Assembly (NCBI RefSeq): GCF_900090195.1
Contig: NZ_LT607803.1
Location: 7,669,566 to 7,733,565 of the forward strand
Source of the DNA: Variovorax sp. HW608
GTDB lineage: Bacteria; Pseudomonadota; Gammaproteobacteria; Burkholderiales; Burkholderiaceae_C
Direction of reading: 5' to 3'
DNA: 64,000 nucleotides
The position numbers and the translations under genes were made by a program. The notes under the pieces are model-generated. The model saw only the letters and a list, made by a program, of their open reading frames with translations, was not told the DNA's origin and did not search any database. Below are positions 47,502 through 56,151 of this stretch, in pieces (positions within the stretch are counted from its first letter, which is position 1; each line of letters begins with the position of its first letter).

Positions 47502-48994
47502 GCGACGACGCCGCCGGCAGCCGCCGGCAATGCGGCGATGACTTCCGCCACGGCGGCCGTCAGCTTCTTCGCGTACGGCACGTGCAGGAATTCATTGGGC
47601 CCGTGCGCATTGCTCTTCGGGCCCAGCACGCCGCAGACCATCATCTGCGCCTTCGGGAATCCGACGCTCAGCATGTTCATCAGCGGGATGGTGCCGCCCT
47701 GGCCGATGTAGCCGCAGTCGGCGCCGAAGTGCGCGCGCGATGCGGCGTTCAGCGCGCGCTCGAACCACGTCGCGGTCTCCGGCGCATTCCATCCGGTCGC
47801 GCCGCCATTGCTCTCGAACGTGACCCTGGCCTGATAGGGTGCGTTGTCTTCGAGCAGCGTCTTGAGCTGCTGCACCGCCTGGTCCGCATCGACCAGCGGG
47901 GGAAAGCGCAGCGACAGCTTGAACGCGGTGTAGGGGCGCAGCACATTGCCCGCATCCTTCAACGCCGGGAAGCCTTCCGCGCCGGTGACGGAAAGCGTCG
48001 GCTTCCAGGTGCGGTTGAGCAGCGCCTCCACCGGATCGGTGGTGGTCGGCAAGGCGAAGGCGGCCGCGCCGCCGCAGTCGTAGTGCGCCCATGGGAAGCG
48101 CTTGTAGACCTCTTCGCCGAGGATCGCGGCCGTGGCCTTGGCCTGGGCCAGGCGCTCGGCCGGGACTTCGCAATGGAAGCCTTGAGGCAGGAGACGACCG
48201 GTCTTGCTGTCTTCGAGACGGTCCAGCACCTGCCGCATGATGCGGAAGCTCGAAGGCACGAGACCGGAGGCATCGCCCGAGTGGACGCCTTCGGTCAGGA
48301 TCTCGACCTTCAGCGTGCCGCTGGCCATGCCGCGCAGCGACGTGGTGAGCCAGAGCTGGTCGTAGTTGCCCGCGCCGGAATCGAGGCAGATGACGAGCGA
48401 GACATCCCCCAGCCGCGGACGCAGAGCATCCACATAGGGCAGCAGGTCGTACGAGCCGGATTCCTCGCAGGTCTCGATCAGGCCGACGATGCGCGGATGC
48501 GCGGCGCCCTGCGCCTTGAGGGCCTGGATCGCCGCCACGCTCGCATACACCGCATAGCCGTCATCGGCGCCGCCGCGGCCGTAGAGCAGGCCGTTCTCGT
48601 ACTTGGGCGTCCACGGGCCGAGGTCGCTGCGCCAGCCGGTGAACTCGGGCTGCTTGTCGAGGTGGCCATACATCAGCACGGTTTCCTTCATGCCGGTGCC
48701 GGTGGCCGGCACTTCGAAGAAGAGCACCGGCGTGCGGCCTTCGAGCCGGACGATCTCGAGCTTGAGGCCCTCGATCTTCTGTGCCTCGACCCACGCAGCC
48801 GCGTTGCGCAGCACGGTCTCGAGATAGCCGTTCTGCACCCAGTCCTTGTCGAAGCCCGGCGACTTGGCCGGGATCGCGATGTAGTCGGTCAGTTGCCGGA
48901 CGATGTCGTTGTCCCACTTGGACGAGACATCGGAGAGCGCACGCTCGGCGTCGAGCAGGCCGGCGGGCATTTCGCGGTGGAGAGGGGCGTTCAT
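47498..48994 (-). CDS. M20-family dipeptidase
   Basis: 498 residues, M20 zinc peptidase of the carnosinase-like type. Metal and catalytic segments: LMYGHLDKQPEFTGW, GRGGADDGYAVYAS, ETCEESGSYDLLPYV, ICLDSGAGNYD, and near the end LGPKSNAHGPNEFLHVPYAKKL with the final metal His. No signal peptide; cytoplasmic. ATG at 48994. Overlaps the downstream hydrolase start, so the two are one operon. Confidence 0.92.
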   Translation of the reverse strand: MNAPLHREMPAGLLDAERALSDVSSKWDNDIVRQLTDYIAIPAKSPGFDKDWVQNGYLETVLRNAAAWVEAQKIEGLKLEIVRLEGRTPVLFFEVPATGTGMKETVLMYGHLDKQPEFTGWRSDLGPWTPKYENGLLYGRGGADDGYAVYASVAAIQALKAQGAAHPRIVGLIETCEESGSYDLLPYVDALRPRLGDVSLVICLDSGAGNYDQLWLTTSLRGMASGTLKVEILTEGVHSGDASGLVPSSFRIMRQVLDRLEDSKTGRLLPQGFHCEVPAERLAQAKATAAILGEEVYKRFPWAHYDCGGAAAFALPTTTDPVEALLNRTWKPTLSVTGAEGFPALKDAGNVLRPYTAFKLSLRFPPLVDADQAVQQLKTLLEDNAPYQARVTFESNGGATGWNAPETATWFERALNAASRAHFGADCGYIGQGGTIPLMNMLSVGFPKAQMMVCGVLGPKSNAHGPNEFLHVPYAKKLTAAVAEVIAALPAAAGGVVA

Positions 48995-49123
48995 TGAGAG
49001 GGTACTCCGCGGGGAGGGGGTGAGAGGAACGATGTTAGTGCGTATCGGCGCCGCGCGTGCGGGTGACAACCCGCCACCGGATGCGCTAAAAGGCGGGCTT
49101 CGCCATCGCTCCAGAGGATTGCC

Positions 49124-49948
49124 ATGCCCGCGCACACCGAGGTCCTTGCATCGCAACGCATCCGCGTCGGCGTCGGCGGCTGGACCTACGAGCCGTGGCG
49201 CGACAACTTCTACCCGGCCGGTCTTGCGCATGCGCAGGAACTCCACTACGCGAGCCGCCACCTCACCGCGATCGAAGTCAACGGCACCTACTACAGCACC
49301 TTCAAGCCGGCGAGTTTCAAGAAGTGGCATGACGAGACACCCGACGACTTCGTGTTCTCGCTCAAGGCCTCCCGCTTCTCGACCAACCGCAAGGCGCTCG
49401 CGACCGCCGGCGATTCGATCCGGCGCTTCGTCGACAGCGGCATCGGCGAACTCGGCAGCAAGCTGGGGCCGATCGTGTGGCAGTTCATGCCGACCAAGGT
49501 CTTCGATCCGGAGGACCTCGCGGGCTTTCTCGAACTGCTGCCGAAGAAGGAGGGCAGTCGCGCGCTGCGGCATGTGCTCGACGTGCGGCACGAGAGCTTT
49601 CGCAGCGCCGAGTACCTTGCGCTGGCGCGCAAATACAAGGTGGCGACGGTGTACACGGATTCGCCGAAGTTTCCGTCGATCGCGGACCCCACGGGCGACT
49701 TCGTCTATGCGCGCCTCATGAACTGCGACGCGCAGCAGGCCGCGGGCTATGCGCCGAAGGCGCTCGACGAATGGGCCGATGCGGCGAAGACCTGGGCCAA
49801 GGGCGGCATGCCTTCTTCGCTGGCCTTGGTCGGCGAAGAAGGCAGGCAGAAGAGATCGGATGCGCGCGATGTGTTCGTCTTCTTCATCAACGGCGCAAAA
49901 GAAAAGGCACCGGCAGCTGCCGGTGCCTTGATCGAGCGCTTGCGCTGA
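49124..49948 (+). CDS. DUF72 (YecE-like) protein
   Basis: 274 residues, TIM-barrel-like DUF72 family. Recognised by VGVGGWTYEPWRDNFYP, YASRHLTAIEVNGTYYSTF, FVFSLKASRF and later DFVYARLMNC. Function unknown, possibly nuclease-like. A perfect 26-base palindrome lies within the last codons (49904-49929). Ends seven bases before the bactofilin stop on the other strand. Confidence 0.9.
   Translation: MPAHTEVLASQRIRVGVGGWTYEPWRDNFYPAGLAHAQELHYASRHLTAIEVNGTYYSTFKPASFKKWHDETPDDFVFSLKASRFSTNRKALATAGDSIRRFVDSGIGELGSKLGPIVWQFMPTKVFDPEDLAGFLELLPKKEGSRALRHVLDVRHESFRSAEYLALARKYKVATVYTDSPKFPSIADPTGDFVYARLMNCDAQQAAGYAPKALDEWADAAKTWAKGGMPSSLALVGEEGRQKRSDARDVFVFFINGAKEKAPAAAGALIERLR
49904..49929. other. Perfect palindrome inside the 3' end of the DUF72 gene
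   Basis: AAGGCACCGGCAG followed by its exact reverse complement, encoding KAPAAAGAL. No T-run follows. It lies between two convergent genes and may act as a shared transcription end signal embedded in coding sequence. Confidence 0.5.
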
Positions 49949-49955
49949 ACGCGGC

Positions 49956-50489
49956 TCAGGCTGCGGCCTGCAGCGCGGACGTGGCGGGCTTGCTGCCCGA
50001 CGTCGCGGCGCCGAAGGTGATCTCGCCGGAAAGCTGGCCGCCTTCCTCGATCACGATCTTGCCGTAGCGGATCTTGCCGGTGACCTTGCCGGTCGAATGG
50101 ATCACGAGCTTCTCGCGAACCGTCAGGTTGCCGTCGAACAGGCCGCGGATCTCGGCGATGTCGATCTCGGCCGAGCCCTTGAAGGCGCCCTGCTCGGCGA
50201 TCTGCATCACGCGCGAATCCATCGTTGCTTCGACGAGGCCTTCGACCACGAGCGTGTCGCAGTCCGTGATCTCGACGCCCTTGAGCTTGATGTTCGGGCC
50301 GACGGTGAGCTTGCTGCCGCCTTCCTTGGCGACGCTGGCCGCGGCGTTGGCGGCCTGGGTGGTGAGGGTCGACGGATTGACGGGCGTGCCCGAGAGATTG
50401 GTGCCGGAACCCATCAGCGGCGCGGGGCGGGACGTGAGATTGTCGGCGTCGCGATCACGCTTGCCGAAGAAGGGGGACTGTGTAGCCAA
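49956..50489 (-). CDS. Bactofilin (polymer-forming cytoskeletal protein)
   Basis: 177 residues. A disordered N-terminal third is followed by the bactofilin beta-helix core (VGPNIKLKGVEITDCDTLVVEGLVEATMDSRVMQIAEQGAFKGSAEIDIAEIRGLFDG in segments). It ends with GKIVIEEGGQLSGEITFG and a short tail. Bactofilins polymerise at the membrane and scaffold cell-wall or polar proteins. The start codon is TTG at 50489, with GAGGAG upstream. Stands alone, convergent with DUF72. Confidence 0.9.
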   Translation of the reverse strand: MATQSPFFGKRDRDADNLTSRPAPLMGSGTNLSGTPVNPSTLTTQAANAAASVAKEGGSKLTVGPNIKLKGVEITDCDTLVVEGLVEATMDSRVMQIAEQGAFKGSAEIDIAEIRGLFDGNLTVREKLVIHSTGKVTGKIRYGKIVIEEGGQLSGEITFGAATSGSKPATSALQAAA

Positions 50490-50620
50490 TGGGGAGCTCC
50501 TCGAAAACGCCTATCCTAAGAACGCCATTACGGTTGGCGGCACTTCATTGCGCAAGAGGCGTAACCGAATAAGTCATACACGAGCCGCGAATAATCCTTT
50601 CGTGTTCGCTCGATCGCTGG

Positions 50621-51208
50621 TCACCCCTTCGCCCATGCAACGCGACCCTGCGTCGCATCATCCAGCCGGGCAATGAATTCATTCGCAGAGGGCTCCGGCA
50701 GCGAGAACGAGAAGCGCACCATGCTCTCGTGCCGCACATCGTCGAGCGTCGCGCCGACGGCTGCGATCTCCCTTCGCACGAGGCCCTCGAACGCATAGGG
50801 CACTGCGCAGTGCAGATGGCGCTGTCGCACCAGCGGAACCAGCAGCGCGCCGGCCAGCGCCTGCGCAACGCTGTCGGTGTAGGCGCGCACGAGGCCACCC
50901 GCGCCGAGCTTGACGCCGCCGAAGTAGCGCACCACCGTCGCCAGCACGCTTTCGAGTTCGTGATGCCGAAGCACTTCGAGCATCGGACGGCCCGCCGTGC
51001 CGCCCGGCTCGCCGTCGTCGTTCGCGGCCGACTGGCCTGCGGCCATCAGCGCCCAGCAGACGTGCGCGGCGCCGGGATGCTGGCTGCGCAAGCTCGCCAC
51101 CACGGCTTGCGCGGCAGTGCGATCCGCCACCGGCTGCACGCAACCGATGAACCGGCTCTTGCGGATCAGCAGTTCGCTATGGACGGGCGCCGCCAGCGTG
51201 AATGACAT
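50621..51208 (-). CDS. yigZ: YigZ/IMPACT-family protein
   Basis: 195 residues. Family stretches: KSRFIGCVQPV, AAHVCWALM, NDDGEPGGTAGRPMLEVL and VVRYFGGVKLGAGGLVRAY, then a C-terminal ferredoxin-like domain. Related to yeast YIH1/IMPACT; bacterial role unclear. Downstream of metW on the same strand after 33 bases, perhaps co-transcribed. Confidence 0.92.
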   Translation of the reverse strand: MSFTLAAPVHSELLIRKSRFIGCVQPVADRTAAQAVVASLRSQHPGAAHVCWALMAAGQSAANDDGEPGGTAGRPMLEVLRHHELESVLATVVRYFGGVKLGAGGLVRAYTDSVAQALAGALLVPLVRQRHLHCAVPYAFEGLVRREIAAVGATLDDVRHESMVRFSFSLPEPSANEFIARLDDATQGRVAWAKG

Positions 51209-51241
51209 GAGTCGCCCCGTGGGCCTCGCTTGCCTGCGCGC

Positions 51242-51826
51242 TCAGCCGCGCTCGAACTTGAACACCGCCGTGCTCGCGCGCGCGTTGGGCAGCCAGCGGA
51301 CCTCGCGTCCGTTCTCGAGACCGAATGCGTCGAGCACGCGCAGCCGGTTCTTGCCCGCAAGCACTTCGAAGTCCTTGAAGGTGCCGACGCGGATGTTCGG
51401 CGTGTCGTACCACTGGTAGGGCAGCCGCTTCGTCACCGGCATGCGGCCGCGCGCGATGCTGATGCGGTTGGGCCAGTGCGCGAAGTTCGGGAAGGCCACG
51501 ATGCCGATGCGGCCGACGCGCGCCGTCTCGCGCAGCATCACCTCGGCATTGCGCAGATGCTGCAGCGTGTCGATCTGCAGCACGACGTCGAACGATGCGT
51601 CGTCGAACATCGCGAGGCCTTCGTCCAGATTGAGCTGGATCACATCGACGCCGCGACGCACGCAGTGCAGCACGTTGCCGTCGGCGATCTCGACGCCGTA
51701 GCCGGTGCAGCCGCGCTCGCGCTGCAGCAGATCGAGCAGCGCACCGTCGCCGCAACCCAGATCGAGCACGCGGGAGCCTTGCGGCACGAGCCGCGCGATG
51801 AGTTGTTGTGTGCCCAGGTCGCTCAT
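51242..51826 (-). CDS. metW: MetW, methionine biosynthesis protein
   Basis: 194 residues, methyltransferase-fold partner of MetX. AdoMet-like loop [15 protein letters not shown], then [28 protein letters not shown] and [10 protein letters not shown], all diagnostic. Its ATG overlaps the metX stop (ATGA). MetW is needed for full homoserine acyltransferase activity in several bacteria. Confidence 0.94.
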   Translation of the reverse strand: MSDLGTQQLIARLVPQGSRVLDLGCGDGALLDLLQRERGCTGYGVEIADGNVLHCVRRGVDVIQLNLDEGLAMFDDASFDVVLQIDTLQHLRNAEVMLRETARVGRIGIVAFPNFAHWPNRISIARGRMPVTKRLPYQWYDTPNIRVGTFKDFEVLAGKNRLRVLDAFGLENGREVRWLPNARASTAVFKFERG

Positions 51827-52974
51827 TGGATGGCCGATGCCGCGATGCGGTCGAAATAGGAGCGCACCACGCTCATGTAGCGCACGTCGTCGAGGAGGAA
51901 GGCGTCATGCCCGTGCGGGGCATCGATTTCGGCGTAGCTCACATGGCGCCGGTTGTCGAGCAGCGCTTTCACGATCTCGCGGCTGCGCCCGGGCGAGAAG
52001 CGCCAGTCGGTGGTGAAGCTCACGATCAGGAACTTGGCCATGGCCTTGGCCAATGCGGCGCGAAGATCGCCGCCATGCGCATGCGCGGGATCGAAATAGT
52101 CGAGCGCACGCGTGATGAGCAGGTAGGTGTTCGCGTCGAAGTACTCGCTGAACTTGTCGCCGTTATAGCGCAGGTAGCTCTCGATCTGGAACTCCACCTC
52201 CTGCGTCGAATAGAGGTAGTCCTGTCGGCCCGCGGCGCCTTCGACCGCGGTGCGCAATGCACGGCCGAACTTCTCGTTCATCACGTCGTCGCTCTGATAG
52301 GTGATGTGGCCGATCATCCGCGCGATGCGCAGGCCGCGTTGGGGGATCACGCTGTGCTCGTAGAAGTGGCCGCCGTGGAAGTCCGGATCGGTCACGATCG
52401 CGCGCCGCGCGACTTCGTTGAATGCGATGTTCTGCGCCGTGAGGCTCGGCGCGCTCGCGATGACCACGGCGTGACGCACGCGCTCGGGATATTGAAGCGT
52501 CCACGAGAGCGCCTGCATGCCGCCGAGGCTGCCGCCCATCACGGCCGCCAGGGTGCGGACGCGAAGCGCATCGAGCAGCCCCGCCTGCGCATTGACCCAG
52601 TCCTCCACCGTGACCACCGGGAAGTCGGCGCCGTAGGCACGCCCGGTTTCGGGATTCGTGTGCATCGGGCCGGTCGAGCCGAAGCACGAGCCCAGATTGT
52701 TGATGCCGATGACGAAGAAGCGATCGGTGTCGACCGGCTTGCCGGGCCCGATCATGTTGTCCCACCAGCCTTCGGACCTGTCCTGTCCCGCATACACGCC
52801 GGCGACGTGGTGCGACGCATTCAGCGCATGACAGACGAGCACCGCGTTGCTGCGGTCCGCATTGAGCTCGCCGTAGGTTTCATAGGCGAGCGAATAATTG
52901 GAAATCGATGCGCCGCTGCTGAGGGACAGCGGCCCGGCAAACTGCATCGATTGCGGTGTGACGACGAACGACAT
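51823..52974 (-). CDS. metX: MetX, homoserine O-acyltransferase
   Basis: 383 residues, alpha/beta hydrolase fold. First committed step of methionine synthesis; in betaproteobacteria the acyl donor may be succinyl-CoA rather than acetyl-CoA, which sequence reading alone does not settle. Nucleophile Ser in [11 protein letters not shown], catalytic Asp and His in the C-terminal part ([11 protein letters not shown]), substrate segment [17 protein letters not shown]. The ATG at 52974 (MSFVVTPQ) has no good ribosome binding site. It lies directly behind a terminator and a SAM-II riboswitch, so methionine status should control it. Confidence 0.94.
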   Translation of the reverse strand: MSFVVTPQSMQFAGPLSLSSGASISNYSLAYETYGELNADRSNAVLVCHALNASHHVAGVYAGQDRSEGWWDNMIGPGKPVDTDRFFVIGINNLGSCFGSTGPMHTNPETGRAYGADFPVVTVEDWVNAQAGLLDALRVRTLAAVMGGSLGGMQALSWTLQYPERVRHAVVIASAPSLTAQNIAFNEVARRAIVTDPDFHGGHFYEHSVIPQRGLRIARMIGHITYQSDDVMNEKFGRALRTAVEGAAGRQDYLYSTQEVEFQIESYLRYNGDKFSEYFDANTYLLITRALDYFDPAHAHGGDLRAALAKAMAKFLIVSFTTDWRFSPGRSREIVKALLDNRRHVSYAEIDAPHGHDAFLLDDVRYMSVVRSYFDRIAASAIQ

Positions 52975-52980
52975 GAATGA

Positions 52981-53011
52981 AAAACCCGGCCTCGCCAAAA
53001 ACGAGCCGGGT
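52981..53011 (-). terminator. Attenuator terminator between SAM-II riboswitch and metX
   Basis: On the minus strand ACCCGGCTCG pairs with CGAGGCCGGGT (one bulged base) around a TTTTTGG loop and is followed by TTTT. It ends seven bases before the metX ATG, in the position of a riboswitch expression platform. Confidence 0.85.
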
Positions 53012-53017
53012 CACGGC

Positions 53018-53072
53018 GTCCGTCTTTAGCTGCATTTATCAAGCGCCCGCAAGCTGGAGCAAATCGGCGCGT
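53018..53072 (-). promoter_or_regulatory. SAM-II riboswitch controlling metX-metW
   Basis: Minus-strand sequence reads GCGCCGATTTGC, then CTTGCGGGCGCTTG, GATAAATG and CAGCTAAAGACGG. This matches the compact SAM-II aptamer: P1 is GCGCC/GGCGC, the 3' pseudoknot strand is GATAAATG-AGCTAAA, and the spacing is the same as in the class prototype as I remember it. Directly upstream of the metX terminator. SAM binding should favour termination and shut off methionine synthesis. A covariance-model search would confirm it. Confidence 0.85.
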
Positions 53073-53077
53073 GCGGA

Positions 53078-53083
53078 AGTATA
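53078..53083 (-). promoter_or_regulatory. metX: Likely -10 element of the metX promoter
   Basis: TATACT on the minus strand; transcription would start near 53071, right at the 5' edge of the SAM-II aptamer. No clear -35. Confidence 0.5.
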
Positions 53084-53591
53084 TGCCCTGCGCGCCGGTT
53101 GGCGGCTCGACCCCGGTCGATCAGCGCCGCAACGCGGAGCACCAGGAAGATGACGGGGCTGATGCTGTGCGCCAGCCGGATCGGCACGCGCCGCACGATG
53201 CGCTCGCCGGGCACGACAGGGCATCCTGCTGCCGGACACCCGGGCGCCGCCGGGGTCATATCCCTCAAGTTGTAGGACAAGCCTGTTGACCCGAGCCCCT
53301 TCTCGCAATGGAAGGCGGCTGCTCCCCAATGAGCGGGCGGACTCCAGCGTCTTGCAGGCCTGCGTTGTAAGTAGGCACCAACTTGTAAATTATTTATCTC
53401 GCCCGTAGTACTCGGGGCAAATTCCTAGTTGCACAACACGTATTTCCCACATAATGGGCGAGCATCCCTCCACTTTTCGGGTGGATGCAATCGGTGATCG
53501 GTCAGTTTCGCGCAACTCGTCGAGTCTTTTCGGCTGGTGGTGCTTTCGGGACTCCATCGCTTTTTCTTGTGTGTTTATTAGGAGTCCCTTG
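53084..53591. other. Gene-free stretch between metX riboswitch and the RRM gene
   Basis: About 500 bases without a convincing gene. Plus-strand promoter candidates are TTGTAA (53383-53388), 17 bases, TAGTAC and TTGCAC, 17 bases, TAATGG just before 53460; both point at the RRM gene and imply a leader of 130 to 170 bases. CAAGTTG (53266-53272) and CAACTTG (53379-53385) are inverted with partly pairing interior, a possible structured RNA of unknown kind. Confidence 0.45.
53548..53588 (+). promoter_or_regulatory. Hairpin sequestering the Shine-Dalgarno of the RRM gene
   Basis: GGGACTCC (53548-53555) is the exact reverse complement of GGAGTCCC (53581-53588), which contains the ribosome binding site of the ATG at 53592. 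The 25-base loop is U-rich. An eight-base-pair GC-rich stem here should limit translation until opened. Confidence 0.7.
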
Positions 53592-54098
53592 ATGGGCAAC
53601 AAACTGTACGTCGGTAATCTGCCTTACTCGGTACGCGACGGCGATCTCGAGCAAGCTTTCGGCCAATTCGGTGCCGTGACCAGCGCCAAAGTCATGATGG
53701 AGCGCGATACCGGTCGTTCCAAGGGCTTCGGTTTTGTCGAGATGGGTAGCGAGGCGGAAGCACAGGCGGCCATCAACGGCATGAACGGTCAGCCCCTGGG
53801 CGGCCGCAGCGTGGTGGTGAACGAGGCGCGTCCGATGGAAGCGCGTCCTCCGCGTAGCGGCGGCTACGGCGGCGGTGGTGGTGGTTACGGCGGCGGTGGC
53901 GGCGGCTACGGCGGTGGTGGTCGCAGCGGCGGCGGTGGTGGTTACGGCGGCGGCGGTGGCGGCGGCTACGGTGGTGGCGGCGGCGGTGGCGGCGGTCGCG
54001 GCGGCGACGGTGGTTTCCGCAGCCCCTACGGCGCAGGTCCTCGTGGCGGCGGCCGCGGCGGTTACGGCGGCGGCAACGGCGGCAACAGCGGCTACTGA
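53592..54098 (+). CDS. RRM-domain glycine-rich RNA-binding protein
   Basis: 168 residues: one RNA recognition motif (1-80) with RNP2 LYVGNL at 5-10 and RNP1 KGFGFVEM at 44-51, then a long Gly/Tyr/Arg-rich tail of GGYGGGG repeats (90-168). Resembles the cold-induced Rbp proteins of cyanobacteria and the glycine-rich RNA-binding proteins of plants; low-complexity tails of this kind often drive condensation. Long structured leader and a strong terminator; monocistronic. Target RNAs unknown. Confidence 0.92.
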   Translation: MGNKLYVGNLPYSVRDGDLEQAFGQFGAVTSAKVMMERDTGRSKGFGFVEMGSEAEAQAAINGMNGQPLGGRSVVVNEARPMEARPPRSGGYGGGGGGYGGGGGGYGGGGRSGGGGGYGGGGGGGYGGGGGGGGGRGGDGGFRSPYGAGPRGGGRGGYGGGNGGNSGY

Positions 54099-54131
54099 TC
54101 GCCCCACCCGTTCCGCATCGGAATCAAGAAG

Positions 54132-54156
54132 AAAGGCTCCCTCGGGAGCCTTTTTT
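54132..54156 (+). terminator. Terminator after the RRM gene
   Basis: AAAGGCTCCC/GGGAGCCTTT stem with short loop, followed by TTTTTT at 54151-54156. Confidence 0.9.
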
Positions 54157-54183
54157 CATGGCCGGCGCTCTTGACGACCCCGC

Positions 54184-54957
54184 CTATTCGCCGGCGCGTC
54201 GCTTGCGCCCGCGACCTTGGACGACCCGGTCGTACAGGGCATTGGGAAGCACCCGCAGCAGCTTCGCCACGGCGCCCATCTGCCACGGGATCACCCGGTA
54301 GCTCGTGCCCGCCTCGATGGCATGGAATGCCTTATCCGCGAAATCGGCCGGCTGCATCAGGAACGGCATGCCGTAGCGGTTCGCCCGCGTCAGCGGGGTA
54401 TCGACGTAGCCCGGCGAAACGGTCACGACCTTGACCCCGCCGCCGCGAAGTTCCGTGCGCAGACTCTCGCAGTAAGCCACCACACCGGCCTTGCTGGCGC
54501 AATACGCACCGTGCCCGGGCAGGCCGCGGATCGCCGCGACACTGCCGATGCCCACCAGGCGACCGCTGCCGCGCGACTGCATCGCGCGAACGAAGGGATG
54601 GAAGGTCGCGGCAACGCCGACGTTGTTGATGGCCAGGAGGCGTGCGAACACCTCGAGGTCGCTGCGCTCGGCGGTGTCGATCCCGACGCTGATGCCGGCG
54701 TTGGCGATCACCACGTCGGGCACGCCTTGCCGCTCCAGGCACGCGGTGCCGGCCGCGACGATGCTGTCGATCTGCGCCACGTCGGCGCCGTAGATCCCGC
54801 AGCGCGAGGCATCGATCTTCTTCTGCGCGGCCCAGGCTTCGATTTCCGCCGTGCGCCGCGCCACGAGCGCCAGGTCGTAGCCCGCCTCGTAGAAGCGCGC
54901 GGCCAATGCCTGCCCGATGCCGCTGGAGGCGCCGGTGATGAATGCGAGACGCTTCAT
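54184..54957 (-). CDS. Short-chain dehydrogenase/reductase
   Basis: 257 residues, classical SDR. TGASSGIGQALAARF (NADP-binding TGxxxGxG), NAGISVG, catalytic Ser-Tyr-Lys with HGAYCASKAGV, and VSPGYVDTPLT. Substrate unknown. Starts seven bases after the lptC stop, where lptA is normally found, so it shares the kdsD-kdsC-lptC transcript. Confidence 0.9.
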   Translation of the reverse strand: MKRLAFITGASSGIGQALAARFYEAGYDLALVARRTAEIEAWAAQKKIDASRCGIYGADVAQIDSIVAAGTACLERQGVPDVVIANAGISVGIDTAERSDLEVFARLLAINNVGVAATFHPFVRAMQSRGSGRLVGIGSVAAIRGLPGHGAYCASKAGVVAYCESLRTELRGGGVKVVTVSPGYVDTPLTRANRYGMPFLMQPADFADKAFHAIEAGTSYRVIPWQMGAVAKLLRVLPNALYDRVVQGRGRKRRAGE

Positions 54958-54964
54958 GTCGACG

Positions 54965-55606
54965 TCAGCGTTTGCCGGCCGGCGGAACCTGCGCCGGGAT
55001 CAGAAGCCCGCGCACGCGGCCCTGCAGATTGGCGATGCCGGTCGCGTTGTCGTAGTCCATCGAGTCCGAGGTGAACTTGTCGGTGCCGCGCGTCAGCTCG
55101 ACAGGCTTGTTGGATTTCACACGTTCCGTATCGGTGAAGACGTGCAGGAATTCGCCGCGAAACTCCAGGCGCGGGATGACGCTCCCGTTGGGGCCGACGG
55201 CAGCATCGCGCGTCACGACCGCGTTGCCGAACAACTGGATCTCGGTGCCGTCGCCGTTCGAGAGGCCGCGCTTGGCCGAGCCGTGCAGGACCAGCCCTTC
55301 ATCCGAGATGGAGCGGAAGCGCACCTCGTCGACCTCCAGCGTGTCGCTGTCCGGGTAGTGCCGGCCCTCCTTGCCGAACAATTCGCTGCGCAGTTCGCCG
55401 CTCGGCAGGAAGCTCTTCACCACGAAGCCGCGCATGAAGAAGTCCGGCTCGTGGACCGGCGCCTCCTTCGGGGCCGGCTCCAGCAGCTTGGGCGCATTGC
55501 GGACCAGCCAGTAGGTGCCCAGCGCGAGCGTCGCAGTCAGGATCAGGGGCAGGTAGATCGTGACGCGATCGAATCCGTCACGCAGCAGGCTCCAGGCCGA
55601 CTTCAT
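54965..55606 (-). CDS. lptC: LptC, LPS export system periplasmic protein
   Basis: 213 residues. One N-terminal transmembrane helix (VTIYLPLILTATLALGTYWLV) anchors an OstA-like beta-jellyroll (FVVKSFLPSGELRSELFGKEGRHYPDSDTLEVDEVRF) that passes lipopolysaccharide from LptBFG to LptA. Its ATG overlaps the kdsC stop. lptA and lptB do not follow. Confidence 0.9.
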   Translation of the reverse strand: MKSAWSLLRDGFDRVTIYLPLILTATLALGTYWLVRNAPKLLEPAPKEAPVHEPDFFMRGFVVKSFLPSGELRSELFGKEGRHYPDSDTLEVDEVRFRSISDEGLVLHGSAKRGLSNGDGTEIQLFGNAVVTRDAAVGPNGSVIPRLEFRGEFLHVFTDTERVKSNKPVELTRGTDKFTSDSMDYDNATGIANLQGRVRGLLIPAQVPPAGKR

Positions 55607-56151
55607 TCGGGCCGGCCTCGCGCGGCATCCAGGAATCGGCGGTAGTGCCCGCCCGCGGTCAAGAGCAGATCACAGAACTCGCGCGCCGCGCCTTCGCCGC
55701 CGCGCGCGCTCGTCACATGGTGGGCGATGGCACGGACTTCGGCGTGCGCGTTCGCGGGCGCCGCGGCGAAAGCGACGCGCGTGAGCACGGGCAGGTCGGG
55801 CCAGTCGTCGCCGATCGCGGCCGCCTGCTTCCAGTCCAGGCCGAACGATGCCAGCATGGCCTCGGCGGCGGGCAGCTTGTCTTCGGTGCCGTAACGCACA
55901 TGCTCGATGCCGAGCGCCTCGAGCCGCACCCGCAGCGGCTTCGAGTCGCGGCCGGTGATCACCGCCGGCTTGATGCCGGCCGCGCGCAGCAGCTTGAGGC
56001 CGTAGCCGTCGAGGATGCTGAAGCGCTTGAGCGTCTCGCCGTGCTCGCTGAAATACACGCCGCCGTCGGTCAGCACGCCGTCGACGTCGAAGAACACGAC
56101 GCGAACGTCCTGCGCGGCGAGCAGGGTCTCCGCCTTGAATTCGACCGGCAT
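55603..56151 (-). CDS. kdsC: KdsC, 3-deoxy-D-manno-octulosonate 8-phosphate phosphatase
   Basis: 182 residues, HAD-family phosphatase releasing Kdo for lipopolysaccharide inner core. Motif I FFDVDGVLTDGGVYF, motif II Thr in VITGRDSKPL, motif III region AIGDDWPDLPVL. The ATG overlaps the kdsD stop (TGATG). Confidence 0.95.
   Translation of the reverse strand: MPVEFKAETLLAAQDVRVVFFDVDGVLTDGGVYFSEHGETLKRFSILDGYGLKLLRAAGIKPAVITGRDSKPLRVRLEALGIEHVRYGTEDKLPAAEAMLASFGLDWKQAAAIGDDWPDLPVLTRVAFAAAPANAHAEVRAIAHHVTSARGGEGAAREFCDLLLTAGGHYRRFLDAARGRPE

Noticed and set aside
53026..53280. 84-codon minus-strand frame upstream of metX
   Set aside because: It overlaps the SAM-II aptamer and the metX promoter and shows no family features.
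53860..54090. GGN-rich tandem repeat as a satellite or CRISPR-like array
   Set aside because: It is the in-frame Gly/Tyr tail of the RRM protein; no spacers.
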